In this document: positions 1 to 8,284 of the stretch, piece by piece
Layout of the letters: each line of letters starts with the position of its first letter
Position numbering within the stretch: position 1 is the stretch's first letter
Origin: Phenylobacterium sp. CCH9-H3
GTDB lineage: Bacteria > Pseudomonadota > Alphaproteobacteria > Caulobacterales > Caulobacteraceae
NCBI RefSeq assembly: GCF_001557235.1
Contig: NZ_LSJI01000057.1
Coordinates: forward strand, 1 to 59,550
Length of the DNA: 59,550 nt
Reading direction: 5' to 3'
Translations under genes and position numbers: made by a program
Notes under the pieces: model-generated
What the model was told of the DNA's origin: nothing
What the model saw: the letters and a program-made list of their open reading frames with translations, nothing else
The model's database searches: none

Positions 1-1
1 C

Positions 2-601
2 TTCGCCCCCGCCCCCTGGGTCGTCAGCGGCCCCGACGGCCTCAACCTGGTCGAGGAGGCTGCCGCCGACGCCGCCCAGGCCTTCGGCCGCATGTCCGCC
101 TTCCAGGGCCAGATGGGCATGTTTGTCCGCGCCTACGCCTACATGCGCAGCCACGGCGCCGACGGCCTGCGTCAGGTGGCCGAGGACGCTGTCCTCAGCG
201 CCAACTATATCAAGGCCCGCCTCTCCGACGTCATGACCCCGGCCTTCCCCGACGGTCCCTGCATGCACGAGGCGCTGTTCGACGACGCCTGGCTCGAAGG
301 TACCGGGATCACCACCCTCGACTTCGCCAAGGCCATGATCGACGAGGGCTTCCACCCTATGACCATGTACTTCCCCCTGGTGGTGCACGGAGCCATGTTG
401 ATCGAGCCGACCGAGACCGAGTCCAAGCGCGAGTTGGACCGCTTCTGCGAGGCCCTGCGCGCTTTGGCCGAAACGGCCAAGCTTGGTGACGTCGAGCGCT
501 TCAAGGGCGCACCGCACTTGGCCCCGATGCGGCGGCTGGACGAGACCCTGGCCGCCCGGAAGCCGAAACTGGTCTGGAAGCGGGAGTCCGGCGGCGCCTA
601 A
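2..601 (+). CDS. gcvPB: Glycine dehydrogenase (decarboxylating) subunit 2, C-terminal part
   Basis: This is the end of the B half of the split P-protein of the glycine cleavage system, which decarboxylates glycine on pyridoxal phosphate and passes the aminomethyl group to GcvH. The frame is already open at base 2 (it begins FAPAPWVVSG), so the true start and the PLP-lysine region lie before the window. Family hallmarks visible are AVLSANYIKARL, GPCMHEALFD, TGITTLDFAKAMIDEGFHP, YFPLVVHGAMLIEPTETESK and ELDRFCEALRAL. The ATG at 92 is only an internal Met. The TAA stop is at 599-601, followed by a 16-base palindrome at 614-629. Identification is firm although only about 199 residues are visible. 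Confidence 0.93.
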   Translation, partial: FAPAPWVVSGPDGLNLVEEAAADAAQAFGRMSAFQGQMGMFVRAYAYMRSHGADGLRQVAEDAVLSANYIKARLSDVMTPAFPDGPCMHEALFDDAWLEGTGITTLDFAKAMIDEGFHPMTMYFPLVVHGAMLIEPTETESKRELDRFCEALRALAETAKLGDVERFKGAPHLAPMRRLDETLAARKPKLVWKRESGGA

Positions 602-613
602 GTGACGGGAAAT

Positions 614-629
614 GCACAGGATCCTGTGC
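614..629. repeat. Perfect 16-base palindrome downstream of gcvPB
   Basis: GCACAGGATCCTGTGC is identical to its reverse complement and starts 12 bases after the gcvPB stop. No T-run follows, so it is not a classical intrinsic terminator. It could be an operator or a transcript-end hairpin. Function unknown. Confidence 0.45.
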
Positions 630-693
630 CAATCTGTGACAGTCCTGCACCGAGGTGTGGCGCCGGCGCCATGAGCTGGGGAATAGGCGCACG

Positions 694-729
694 TTAGGAA
701 AATTTAACGGCGCCTCGTCTTTACGATTC
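694..729 (+). promoter_or_regulatory. Possible cell-cycle promoter elements (CtrA-like pair and GANTC)
   Basis: TTAG at 694-697 and TTAA at 704-707 resemble, with 6 rather than 7 bases between them, the TTAA-N7-TTAA box of CtrA. A GATTC at 725-729 is a CcrM methylation site. They lie about 90-120 bases before the ATG at 817. The matches are partial and could be chance. The rest of 602-816 shows no gene. Confidence 0.2.
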
Positions 730-816
730 TCCCGTACGTACGCATATGAGGTGCGTGACGGCGGGTCCTCCCCGTTCCGCCGCGCACCCCCCAGGACTAT
801 CCAAGTGTCATTCGCC

Positions 817-1197
817 ATGCCCTCTCTGCGCGTCTATCGCGCCACGGACGATCTCGCGCGCGAGATTGCCGGCCGCATCAAGCGGTTCGGGCTGGTGATG
901 CTTGGCTTCGCGATCATCGTGGCGGGCATCGCCATCGCCCCCCTGCCGGGCCCCGGCGGGATCCCGGTGATCGTGGTCGGCCTGATGATCGTGCTGAAGA
1001 ACTCGTTCAAGGCGCGCCGCCAGTTCGTGCGGCTGCACCGGGCCCACCCGCGGATGCTGTCGCCGATCCGGCGGCTGCTGCGACGCGACCCGGAGTTCAT
1101 GGCGCTGTTCTACCATCAGACCCTGCGGGTCGAGCGTATTCTGCTGCCCCGGCGCATCCGCTTCGTGAAGCCGCTCCGCCGACGCTTCCGGCGCTAG
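817..1197 (+). CDS. Small PGPGW-type membrane protein
   Basis: A 126-residue protein of unknown function. A basic N-terminus (about residues 1-25) is followed by hydrophobic segments around residues 29-45 and 51-63 joined by a PLPGPGG turn, then a very basic arginine-rich tail to the end. The proline-glycine turn between two membrane stretches is the mark of the PGPGW putative transmembrane family. The frame is open further upstream, but the ATG at 817 starts just before the conserved part, and the upstream extension looks like non-coding sequence. It converges on atpF, with 217 bases between the stops. The topology and family are inferred from the motif; the function is unknown. Confidence 0.6.
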   Translation: MPSLRVYRATDDLAREIAGRIKRFGLVMLGFAIIVAGIAIAPLPGPGGIPVIVVGLMIVLKNSFKARRQFVRLHRAHPRMLSPIRRLLRRDPEFMALFYHQTLRVERILLPRRIRFVKPLRRRFRR

Positions 1198-1230
1198 CGA
1201 CCTTCGCGCCGCACCGGCGGCGGGGTGCGC

Positions 1231-1326
1231 CCACGAACCCCACAAGGCTCATGCACAGTCCGGAAATCCGGCGCGTCTCCCCAGGTGGAGCGCCGCGGAC
1301 TGATCATGTCATTGTGGGGTTCGTGG
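1231..1326. other. Long rod-like inverted repeat, possible structured RNA
   Basis: A perfect 15-base inverted repeat (1231-1245 with 1312-1326) encloses further nested pairings. CATG 1250-1253 pairs with 1305-1308, CAGTCCG 1256-1262 with 1296-1302, CGGCG 1269-1273 with 1291-1295, and CTCC 1277-1280 with GGAG 1287-1290, with a 6-base apical loop. A transcript from either strand would fold into one interrupted rod of about 35 pairs. It sits between two convergent genes. No T-tract follows on either strand, so it is not a normal terminator. It lacks the SRP RNA apical signature and I could not match it to 6S RNA. It may be a small RNA gene, a miniature mobile repeat, or a cruciform end signal. 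The rest of 1198-1414 shows no gene. Confidence 0.45.
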
Positions 1327-1414
1327 ACAGGCGACGGACGCGCGGCGTTCCCCAACGCCAGGCGTCCGGCCACGGGCCACCGCGCCGCAAGGGCGCGGGC
1401 CCGATCTCGTCGAA

Positions 1415-1918
1415 CTACTGCAGTTTCCCCGTCAGCTGACCGATCGCCTTGTCGATCAGCTGATCGGACTTCGCGCCGGCAAGGCGCTGGGTCAGCACGC
1501 GTTCGGCCATCTGGGCGGCCAGTTCGGCGGCGGCGGCCTTCACGTCCGCCGCCGCCTGGGCCTCGGCGATCTGGATGCGCTGCTCGGTCAGCTTCTGGCG
1601 TCGCGCGAGGCTTTCCTCGAGCTTGGCCTTGGCGTCGGCTTCGAACAGGCGGACCTGCTCCTGGGCGGCGGCGAGCATGTCCTCGGCCTGACGCTGGGCG
1701 GCGTCACGCTCGGCCTGCAGCTCCTGCAGGAGGCGCTGAGCCTCCTCCCGGATGCGGGCGGCCTCGTCCAGGTCGGACTGGATCTTCGCGGCCTGGCCAT
1801 CCAGGGCGGCGGCGACCGCGCGGGGCGCCTTGGCCACGAAGATGACGATGGCCAGGAAGATCAGCAGGCCTGCGCCGACCCAGAACTCGGCCTCGGCGGG
1901 ATTCAGGAACGCGGGCAT
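1415..1918 (-). CDS. atpF: F0F1 ATP synthase subunit b
   Basis: Subunit b forms the peripheral stalk that holds the F1 head against the rotor. The 167 residues show one N-terminal membrane span (about 10-30, GAGLLIFLAIVIFVAKAP) and then a long charged, alanine-rich coiled coil to the C-terminus, as expected for the family. Its start codon overlaps the stop of the preceding b' gene by one base (TGATG at 1920-1916), which indicates translational coupling. It is the last gene of the F0 operon here. The F1 genes are not in the window, consistent with the split F0/F1 arrangement of alphaproteobacteria. Confidence 0.93.
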   Translation of the reverse strand: MPAFLNPAEAEFWVGAGLLIFLAIVIFVAKAPRAVAAALDGQAAKIQSDLDEAARIREEAQRLLQELQAERDAAQRQAEDMLAAAQEQVRLFEADAKAKLEESLARRQKLTEQRIQIAEAQAAADVKAAAAELAAQMAERVLTQRLAGAKSDQLIDKAIGQLTGKLQ

Positions 1919-2535
1919 CAGGCGACCCCTTCAGCGGCCTTGGCCTCAGCGGCCGTAACCGGCTTGCCGGTAAGCTTGGCGACGATCGACGAGGCGGTTT
2001 CCGCCGCGATCCCACCCACATTCGTCATGGCCTGATCGCGCAGGCCGCGGATGCGCACCTCGGCCTTGTCGATCTGCGCCGACAGTTCAGCATCCTGCGC
2101 GGCCTGGGTCTTGGCCATCTCGTCGGACGCCTTGGCGCGCGCGTCGGCCACCAGCTTGCGGGCGTCGGCGCGGGCCTTGTCGATGTCGGCCTTCACCGCC
2201 TCGGCCTTGGCGTCGGCTTCGGCCTGGACGCGGCGAGCTTCGCTCAATGCGTCGGCGATGGTCTGGGCGCGGGTGTCCGCCACCGCCCGGAAGCGCGGGA
2301 CGAAGACCCGGGCGAACAGGACGTAGAGGATCGCGAACAGGATGAGGAGCCAGACGATCTGGCCGCCCCAGTACTCGAACTGGAACTGCGGCAGGCCGCC
2401 GCCGCCCTCGCCGTGGCCGGCCGCCTCGGTGGTCCCGGCAGGGACGCCGTGGTCGGACGCAGCGTGCGCGGCTTCGGCGGCGGATACGCCGTCGGAGGCG
2501 TCGACGGGCGACGCAGAATGGGTCTCGGTGGCCAT
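1918..2535 (-). CDS. atpF': F0F1 ATP synthase subunit b'
   Basis: The divergent second copy of the b stalk subunit, which pairs with AtpF as a b-b' heterodimer in photosynthetic and alphaproteobacterial enzymes. The 205 residues begin with an Ala/Gly/His-rich extension of about 50 residues, followed by a membrane span near 56-78 (WGGQIVWLLILFAILYVLFA) and a coiled-coil region rich in Ala, Lys and Glu. The C-terminal KPVTAAEAK segment is typical. It lies between atpE and atpF; 73 bases separate it from atpE. Confidence 0.9.
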   Translation of the reverse strand: MATETHSASPVDASDGVSAAEAAHAASDHGVPAGTTEAAGHGEGGGGLPQFQFEYWGGQIVWLLILFAILYVLFARVFVPRFRAVADTRAQTIADALSEARRVQAEADAKAEAVKADIDKARADARKLVADARAKASDEMAKTQAAQDAELSAQIDKAEVRIRGLRDQAMTNVGGIAAETASSIVAKLTGKPVTAAEAKAAEGVA

Positions 2536-2608
2536 CAGGCTCGTAAGTCCTTGTAGTCCGTCTGGAGGCGCGCCGCGTCGAAGCCGCGCGCCCTCGACGG
2601 GCGCGGGC

Positions 2609-2833
2609 TTAGCTGAAGAGGATGAGCAGGCCGAGCACGAAGGCCAGGATGCCCAGGGCTTCGGTCAGAGCCGCGCCGAGGATCAGGTTGGTGAACTGGC
2701 CGCCGGCGGCCGACGGGTTGCGCGTGGCGCCTTGCAGGAACCCGCCGAACAGGGTGCCCACGCCGATGCCCGCACCGATCATGCCGAGGGTGGCGAGACC
2801 AGCGCCGATGTACTTAGCCGCTGCCGGATCCAT
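2609..2833 (-). CDS. atpE: F0F1 ATP synthase subunit c
   Basis: The proteolipid that forms the rotating c-ring. The 74 residues make a hairpin of two membrane helices, with the conserved polar loop TRNP at 37-40 and the proton-carrying acidic residue Glu58 in the second helix ([11 protein letters not shown]). The glycine-rich first helix ([12 protein letters not shown]) is also typical. The length is normal. It lies between atpB and atpF' in the F0 operon, 50 bases downstream of atpB. Confidence 0.96.
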   Translation of the reverse strand: MDPAAAKYIGAGLATLGMIGAGIGVGTLFGGFLQGATRNPSAAGGQFTNLILGAALTEALGILAFVLGLLILFS

Positions 2834-2883
2834 GTCTTAAGTCCTGTTGTTCGTTGAACGTTTGGGTTGGTGGAGAACGGCCG

Positions 2884-3669
2884 TCAGTGATGATGGCCGA
2901 GGTTGACCACGTCATTCAGATAGACGCAGGCCAGAACCGCGAAGACGAAGGCCTGAAGGAAGGCCACGAGGAACTCCAGGGCCGTCAGGGCCACGACGCC
3001 GCCCAGCGACAGCATGGCGCCCGGGATGCCCAGGAGGCCCAGCCCGCCGCCGGCCGCCAGCATGCCCAGCGAGACGACGAAGCCGGCGAACACCTTCAGG
3101 GCGACGTGGCCGCCCAGCATGTTGCCGAACAGACGAAGCGCCAGGGTGACCGGACGGAGCAGGAACGAGATGAACTCGATCGGCGTCACCAGGATCAGCA
3201 TGTACCAGGGCACACCGGCCGGGACGAACAGCTTGTACATGTTCGCGCCGTTGCGGGCGAAGCCGATGATCAGGACCAGCAGGATGGTCATCGCCGCCAG
3301 CGTCGCCGTGACGGCGAGCTGCGAGGTGGCGGTGAACACCAGGAACAGGCCCAGCAGGTTCATCGCCAGGATGAACAGGAACAGGGTGAAGATGAAGGGG
3401 AAGAACTTCCGCCCCTCATGCCCGATGATCGAGGTCGTCAGGTTGTCGATGTAGTTGAACGCGGCCTCGCCCACCATCTGGAGGCGGCCGGGCACGACGG
3501 CGCCCTTGGACGTCGCCAGGGCGAAGAAGCCCGCGATCCCCGCCGCCGCCAGGGTCATGGCCAGCGTCGAGTTGGTGAACGCCATGTCGATGACGCCCAC
3601 GCCCGGGATCGCGAAGTCCGGCAGATCCACGATCTTGTGGATCTCGAATTGATGCATCGGGTCGGCCAT
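2884..3669 (-). CDS. atpB: F0F1 ATP synthase subunit a
   Basis: The stator channel subunit that carries protons to and from the c-ring. The 261 residues contain several membrane helices. The essential arginine of the family is Arg179 in LALRLFGNMLGGH. The C-terminal stretch around 225-250 (VALTALEFLVAFLQAFVFAV) is also characteristic, and the protein ends in a short His-rich tail. It is 16 bases downstream of atpI and is followed by atpE. Confidence 0.96.
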   Translation of the reverse strand: MADPMHQFEIHKIVDLPDFAIPGVGVIDMAFTNSTLAMTLAAAGIAGFFALATSKGAVVPGRLQMVGEAAFNYIDNLTTSIIGHEGRKFFPFIFTLFLFILAMNLLGLFLVFTATSQLAVTATLAAMTILLVLIIGFARNGANMYKLFVPAGVPWYMLILVTPIEFISFLLRPVTLALRLFGNMLGGHVALKVFAGFVVSLGMLAAGGGLGLLGIPGAMLSLGGVVALTALEFLVAFLQAFVFAVLACVYLNDVVNLGHHH

Positions 3670-3685
3670 GCCGCCTCGAACTCCT

Positions 3686-4039
3686 TCAATCTTCCTCGTC
3701 GTCGTCCGGGGGCAGGTCTCGCGCGGGCCCTAGCTCCCGCTCGAGGTCGGCCGACATCTTGCGTGCCGAGCCCACCGCCATCCAGATCGACACGCCGAAG
3801 CCCACCAGGACTCCGACGATCATTCCCCAGGGGCCCGTTCCGGCCAGCGCGTCGACCGCCGCCCCGAACCCCAAACCGACAAACAGTCCCCCCAGCAACA
3901 CGCCGAGGAGGCGATATCCATATCCGGCCGCCTTGACGCCATAGTCCTGTGGCGTCTGGACGGTCCGGGCCTCCAGAGCCCCCGCCCGAGCGCTCAGGCG
4001 CCGGAGCGCTTCCTCGCGCGTCTCGTCATGCTGCGGCAT
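3686..4039 (-). CDS. atpI: ATP synthase protein I (F0 assembly factor)
   Basis: AtpI is a small membrane protein thought to help assemble the c-ring. The 117 residues show a charged N-terminus, two membrane segments around 42-64 (GYRLLGVLLGGLFVGLGFGAA) and 70-90, and an acidic tail ending DDDEED. It is the first gene of the F0 operon; the promoter proposed at 4098-4124 lies just ahead. The start ATG at 4039 has only a weak GAGG upstream. Identification rests on topology, size and position, with moderate sequence similarity. Confidence 0.85.
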   Translation of the reverse strand: MPQHDETREEALRRLSARAGALEARTVQTPQDYGVKAAGYGYRLLGVLLGGLFVGLGFGAAVDALAGTGPWGMIVGVLVGFGVSIWMAVGSARKMSADLERELGPARDLPPDDDEED

Positions 4040-4097
4040 GGAAGGGAGGCCTCGCGCCCCGTCACCCCGGATGGCCGGGGCTTCAGGTCGCGCGGAA

Positions 4098-4124
4098 CCT
4101 ATAGACGCGTTTGCAGTGCGTCAA
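4098..4124 (-). promoter_or_regulatory. Promoter of the F0 (atpI-B-E-F'-F) operon
   Basis: On the minus strand TTGACG (4124-4119) and CTATAG (4104-4099) are 14 bases apart, close to the Caulobacter housekeeping form (TTGACGS-N10-14-GCTANAWC). The start of transcription would fall near 4091, giving a leader of about 50 bases. An A/T tract at 4141-4170, striking in this G+C-rich DNA, lies where an UP element would be. Confidence 0.5.
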
Positions 4125-4171
4125 GATTCGTTCGAGACCATGTAAATTCTTGTTTTTATTTATTTATATCA

Positions 4172-4207
4172 ACGCCCGATGATCGTGCGGGCGTGACGTT
4201 GCGTCAC
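4172..4207 (-). repeat. Two overlapping small hairpins at the smc 3' end
   Basis: GTGACG-TTG-CGTCAC (4193-4207) includes the smc stop codon. ACGCCCG (4172-4178) pairs with CGGGCGT (4188-4194). The two overlap, so only one can form at a time. On the smc strand the hairpin is followed by an A-rich rather than T-rich stretch, so intrinsic termination is doubtful. Confidence 0.35.
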
Positions 4208-7200
4208 TGGGCGGCCATCGCCTCGGCTTGCCGCAGGTCCACCGAGACCAGTTGCGAGACGCCCCGCTCGGCCATGGTGACGCCGAACAGGCGGTCGGTG
4301 CGCGCCATGGTCACCGGATTATGGGTGATGACGATGAAGCGCGTCTCGGTTCGGCGGCACATCTCGTCGACCATGTTGCAGAAGCGGTCGACGTTGGCGT
4401 CGTCGAGCGGCGCGTCCACCTCGTCCAGCACGCAGATGGGCGCCGGCTGGGCCAGGAAGACGGCGAAGATCAGCGCCGAGGCGGTCAGCGCCTGCTCGCC
4501 GCCGCTCATCAGGCTCATGGTCGCCAGCCGCTTGCCCGGGGGACAGGCGTAGATTTCGAGCCCCGCCTCCAGCGGGTCGTCCGACTCGACCAGCCGCAGT
4601 TCCGCCTGCCCGCCCTGGAACAACGCGGAAAACAGCGTCTTGAAGTGCTCGTTGATCACGCCGAAGGCCGCCGTGAGCCGTTCGCGACCTTCGTGGTTCA
4701 GTTCGTCGATGCCCTGACGCAGGCGCGCGATGGCGCCGGTCAGGTCGGCCCGCTCGACGTTCATGGTCTCAAGCCGCGCCGCCAGTTCCTGCGCCTCTTC
4801 CTCGGCGCGCAGGTTCACGGGCCCGATGCCCTCGCGCTGGCGCTCCAGGTTGAAGAGGTGCGCCTCCATCCCCTCGGCGTCGGAGGGGATCGCCACGGCC
4901 TCGTCGGCGAGCTTCCGGGCCAGCTCGTCGGGCTCCACCTTGGCGGCTTCGCGGATGTTCTCGGAAACCTCCTTCAGACGCTGCACGGCGGCCTCGGCGT
5001 GGGCCGAGAGGCTGGCGCGCACCTCCCGCGCCTCGGACGCGGCGGCCTCGCAGGCGCGCAGACCCCGGTCGGCCTCCGCACGCTCGTGCTCGGCGGCGGC
5101 GAGCGCGTCCGACGTCTTCGCCCGGCGGGCCTCGGCCGCGGCCAACTCGTCCAGCAGGGCCGACTTGCGGCTTTCCAGCGTGGACGGCGCGTCCTGGGCC
5201 GCCGCCAGCGCGGCGTGCGCCTTGCCGCGCGCCTCGTCGAGCTGGGCGACCCGCTTGGCCGCCGCGCCTGAGCGGCGGGTCCAGTCATCGTGCTCCCGGG
5301 TCAGGGTCTCCAGGCGGCGCGCGCGGCCATCGCGCTCACGGATCTCCATCTCGTAGGCGGAGCGCGCCTGGGCGGCGGCCTCGCGGGCGGGCCCGGCGGC
5401 GGCGCGGGCCGCGGCGAGGCGCTCGGCGATGTCGCTCGCCTCCCCCTCGTCGCCCGCTTCGGCGACCACCGCGGCGAGCTGGGCTTCGTGCTCGGCGAAC
5501 TCCGCTTCGAAACGGCCGATGAGGTCGTCCAGGGACGTGGCGCGCGCCTCCTTGAGCGCCGCCTCGCGGTCGAAGCGCTCCAGCGCGGTGCGGGCCTGGG
5601 CCGCGCGCTGCTCAAGGGCCGGCGGCTCGCGCCGGGCGGTCCGCAGGGCTTCGTCCGCGGCCCGCACCCGGGCCTGCGCCGCGTTGGCGGCCTCGCGCGC
5701 GGCGCGGGCGCGAGGCTCCAGCTTTTCGATCTCGGTCTCGACCTCGCTGAGGCGGGTCCTCTGTTCCAGTCGCACGGCCGCCGGCTTCGGCGCGTCGGCC
5801 CGGGCCGTGAAGCCGTCCCAGCGCCAAAGGTCGCCTTCGCGCGAGACCAGGCGACCGCCTGGGGGTAGGGCCTTCTGCAGCCGCTCGCCGTCTGCCCGAT
5901 CCACCAGGGCCACGTAGGCGAGGCGGGCGGCGAGGGCGGCCGGAACCTTCACGAGGGGCGCAAGCGGCGTGGCGCCTTCGGGCCAGGCCGGGGCTGGCGC
6001 CTCGCGGCCGCCCCAATAGGCGGGGGCGGCCGGATCGAGCGACGCGTCCAGGTCGTCGCCGAAGGCGGCCGCCAGCGCCGTCTCATAACCGCGGTCCGGC
6101 GAGACCGAATCAAGGGCGGGCGCGAAGCCGCCGCGCCGCGCCTGGGCGACCAGCGCCGCCAGGGCGCGGGCCTCGGCGGTCAGCCGTCCGAGCTGTTCCT
6201 CCAGCTTGCGCGCCGCCTCGCGGGCGATGGCCTCGGCCTCGGTGGCCTTGGCGCGCTCGTCCTCCGCGGCGTCCAGCGCGGTGCGAGCGGCTGCAAGAGC
6301 GGCTTCCGCTTCCTCCAGCGCGGCGCGCGCGGCCGCGGCCTGCGGGTTGAGGATCGGCCCCAGGGCCTGGCGCTCCTGCCTGGCCTGGTCCAGGGCGCGC
6401 CGTGTGCGGGCGAGCCGCCCCTGGGCTTCCTCGACCCTGGCGCGCGCGGCGCGGCGCTGGGCCTCCTGGGCCGCGAACTCGCCGGCGAGGCGCTCGACCT
6501 CCGCATCGGCGGCGGCCCGCGCGACCTCGGCGGCCCGCGCCGCCGCCTCGAGCTCGGGCCCCCGCTCCGGCGCAGCTTCGATCTGACGCCGCAGCGCCTC
6601 CAGGTCCTCGGCCAGGCGCTTCAGCGCGACCTCGGCGTCGTCGGTGATGTGGGCCTCGCGGGCGCGATCGGCGTCGATGCGCTCGAGGTCGCCGGTGAGG
6701 CGCGCCAGTTCCGCGGCGTGCGCCTCCTCCTCCCGCTCCAGCCGATCCCTATCGATGGCCAGCTTGTGCAGGATGGCCGCGGCGATGGTCTCGGCCTCGC
6801 GCAGGGGCTTCAGCGCGGCCTCGGCCGCGGCGGCGCGAGCCGTGGCCGTGGCCGCCGCGCGCGCGGTTTCCTCCACAGCCCGGATGGCGGCCTGGCTCTC
6901 CGACACCAGGCGTTCGGCCGCCGCCTTCGCCTCGGCCCACTTGGCGTAGAGCACCGCGCCCTGCAGCGCCCGGATTTCGGCCGACAGGCGCTTGTACCGC
7001 TCGGCCTGCCGAGCCTCGCGCCGCAGGCGGCCGAGGTTGGCCTCCAGCTCCTGGGCCACGTCGTCCAGCCGGGTCAGGTTGGTCTCCGCGGCGCGCAGAC
7101 GCAGCTCCGCCTCGTGCCGCCGTGAGTGCAGGCCCGACACGCCGGCCGCCTCCTCCAGGATCAGGCGGCGGTTCTGCGGCTTGGCGGCGATCAGCTCGGA

Positions 7201-7647
7201 GATCTGGCCCTGACGCACCAGCGCCGGCGAGCTCGCCCCCGTCGAGGCGTCCGCGAACAGGAGCTGGACGTCGCGCGCGCGCACCTCCCGGCCATTGATC
7301 TTGTAGGTCGAGCCTGCGCCCTTATCGATCCGCCGCACCACCTCGATCACGGGATGGTCGTTGAAGGCCGGCGGCGCCCGGCGTTCGGCGTTGTCGATGG
7401 TCAGTGAGACTTCGGCATGGTTTCGCGCCGGCCGGTTCGAAGCCCCCGCGAAGATCACGTCGTCCATTCCGCCGGCCCGCATGGCCTTGGCGGAATTGGC
7501 CCCCATCACCCAGCGGAGCGCCTCCAGCAGGTTCGACTTCCCGCAGCCGTTCGGCCCGACGATGCCCGTGAGTCCTGGCTCGATCCGAAACTCGGTCGGA
7601 TCGACGAAGGACTTGAAGCCCGCGAGCCTGAGGCGCTGGAAGTGCAC
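4204..7647 (-). CDS. smc: Chromosome segregation protein SMC
   Basis: The condensin ATPase that compacts and helps separate sister chromosomes together with ScpA and ScpB. The 1147 residues start with the N-terminal ATPase half (Walker A GPNGCGKS at 31-38). Two long Ala/Glu/Arg coiled-coil arms follow, with a hinge at roughly 490-620. The C-terminal half has the ABC signature MSGGEQ (about 1047-1052), Walker [11 protein letters not shown] (about 1071-1080) and the switch ITHNP. The length is normal. The start is GTG at 7647, 6 bases after the upstream dsbA-like gene, so the three genes probably form one operon. The coiled-coil region produces many long spurious frames on the other strand. Confidence 0.97.
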   Translation of the reverse strand: MHFQRLRLAGFKSFVDPTEFRIEPGLTGIVGPNGCGKSNLLEALRWVMGANSAKAMRAGGMDDVIFAGASNRPARNHAEVSLTIDNAERRAPPAFNDHPVIEVVRRIDKGAGSTYKINGREVRARDVQLLFADASTGASSPALVRQGQISELIAAKPQNRRLILEEAAGVSGLHSRRHEAELRLRAAETNLTRLDDVAQELEANLGRLRREARQAERYKRLSAEIRALQGAVLYAKWAEAKAAAERLVSESQAAIRAVEETARAAATATARAAAAEAALKPLREAETIAAAILHKLAIDRDRLEREEEAHAAELARLTGDLERIDADRAREAHITDDAEVALKRLAEDLEALRRQIEAAPERGPELEAAARAAEVARAAADAEVERLAGEFAAQEAQRRAARARVEEAQGRLARTRRALDQARQERQALGPILNPQAAAARAALEEAEAALAAARTALDAAEDERAKATEAEAIAREAARKLEEQLGRLTAEARALAALVAQARRGGFAPALDSVSPDRGYETALAAAFGDDLDASLDPAAPAYWGGREAPAPAWPEGATPLAPLVKVPAALAARLAYVALVDRADGERLQKALPPGGRLVSREGDLWRWDGFTARADAPKPAAVRLEQRTRLSEVETEIEKLEPRARAAREAANAAQARVRAADEALRTARREPPALEQRAAQARTALERFDREAALKEARATSLDDLIGRFEAEFAEHEAQLAAVVAEAGDEGEASDIAERLAAARAAAGPAREAAAQARSAYEMEIRERDGRARRLETLTREHDDWTRRSGAAAKRVAQLDEARGKAHAALAAAQDAPSTLESRKSALLDELAAAEARRAKTSDALAAAEHERAEADRGLRACEAAASEAREVRASLSAHAEAAVQRLKEVSENIREAAKVEPDELARKLADEAVAIPSDAEGMEAHLFNLERQREGIGPVNLRAEEEAQELAARLETMNVERADLTGAIARLRQGIDELNHEGRERLTAAFGVINEHFKTLFSALFQGGQAELRLVESDDPLEAGLEIYACPPGKRLATMSLMSGGEQALTASALIFAVFLAQPAPICVLDEVDAPLDDANVDRFCNMVDEMCRRTETRFIVITHNPVTMARTDRLFGVTMAERGVSQLVSVDLRQAEAMAAQ

Positions 7648-7653
7648 GGCCGG

Positions 7654-8283
7654 CTAGCGCCTCCCCGTGGACTTCGACGCCCGGGCGATCGCGGCGTCCA
7701 GATCGGCGAGGGTCGGCGTCTCCTGGTTGGGCAGCTGCACGCCGTTCACGAAGAAGGTCGGCGTCCCGGTGACCTTGTCGGTCCCCGTGGCGTACTCCAG
7801 CCGCGCCTGCAAAGCCTCCTGGGCCTTCGGGTCGGTGATGCAGGCCTCGAACTGGGTCTCGGTCAGGCCGTTGTTCTTCGCGATCTCCACGAAGATCGGC
7901 TTGATCGATCCGCTCTGCCAGCGGGCCTGGCTGCGGAACACCTCGTCGACGATCTTGAAGTAGCTCCTCCCGCCGTCGCACCGCGCCAGCATGAAGCCGG
8001 CGGCGGCCACCTGGGCCGGCGCGGTCAGCAGTTCGCGGATCGTGAAGCGCACCCGCCCCGTGTCGATGTATTTGGCCTTGAAGGCGGGGAACACGTCGGC
8101 GTGGAAGTGCGCGCAGTGCGGGCAGGTGAGCGACAGATATTCCACCACATGCACCGGGGCCTTGGGGTCGCCGAGGCTCATGTCGCCCGGCGCGGCCTTG
8201 AACTGGGCCCAGGCGGGCGCGGCCCCGCCGGCCGCCGTAGCGGCTGCGGCGACGATCGCGGCCCGGCGGGTGAACCTGGTCAC
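7654..8283 (-). CDS. DsbA-family thioredoxin-fold protein (exported)
   Basis: A periplasmic disulfide-exchange protein of the DsbA/DsbG/BdbD type. Of 209 residues, the first 26 form an export signal with twin basic residues (TRRAAIVAAAATAAGG, cleavage after AWA). The redox centre is Cys54-Pro-His-Cys57 (TCPHCAHF), and the cis-proline loop is TGTPTFFVNG. It starts at a GTG one base after the stop of its paralogue and ends 6 bases before smc, so co-transcription is likely. Whether it acts as oxidase or isomerase cannot be told. No DsbB is nearby. Confidence 0.85.
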   Translation of the reverse strand: MTRFTRRAAIVAAAATAAGGAAPAWAQFKAAPGDMSLGDPKAPVHVVEYLSLTCPHCAHFHADVFPAFKAKYIDTGRVRFTIRELLTAPAQVAAAGFMLARCDGGRSYFKIVDEVFRSQARWQSGSIKPIFVEIAKNNGLTETQFEACITDPKAQEALQARLEYATGTDKVTGTPTFFVNGVQLPNQETPTLADLDAAIARASKSTGRR

Positions 8284-8284
8284 G

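Noticed and set aside
1231..1326. Identification of the inverted repeat as 6S or SRP RNA
   Set aside because: The SRP apical loop signature is absent, and the length and loops do not fit 6S RNA as I know it. I left it unnamed.
4172..4207. Intrinsic terminator for smc
   Set aside because: The hairpins are followed by an A-rich, not T-rich, stretch on the transcribed strand, so I list only the repeat.
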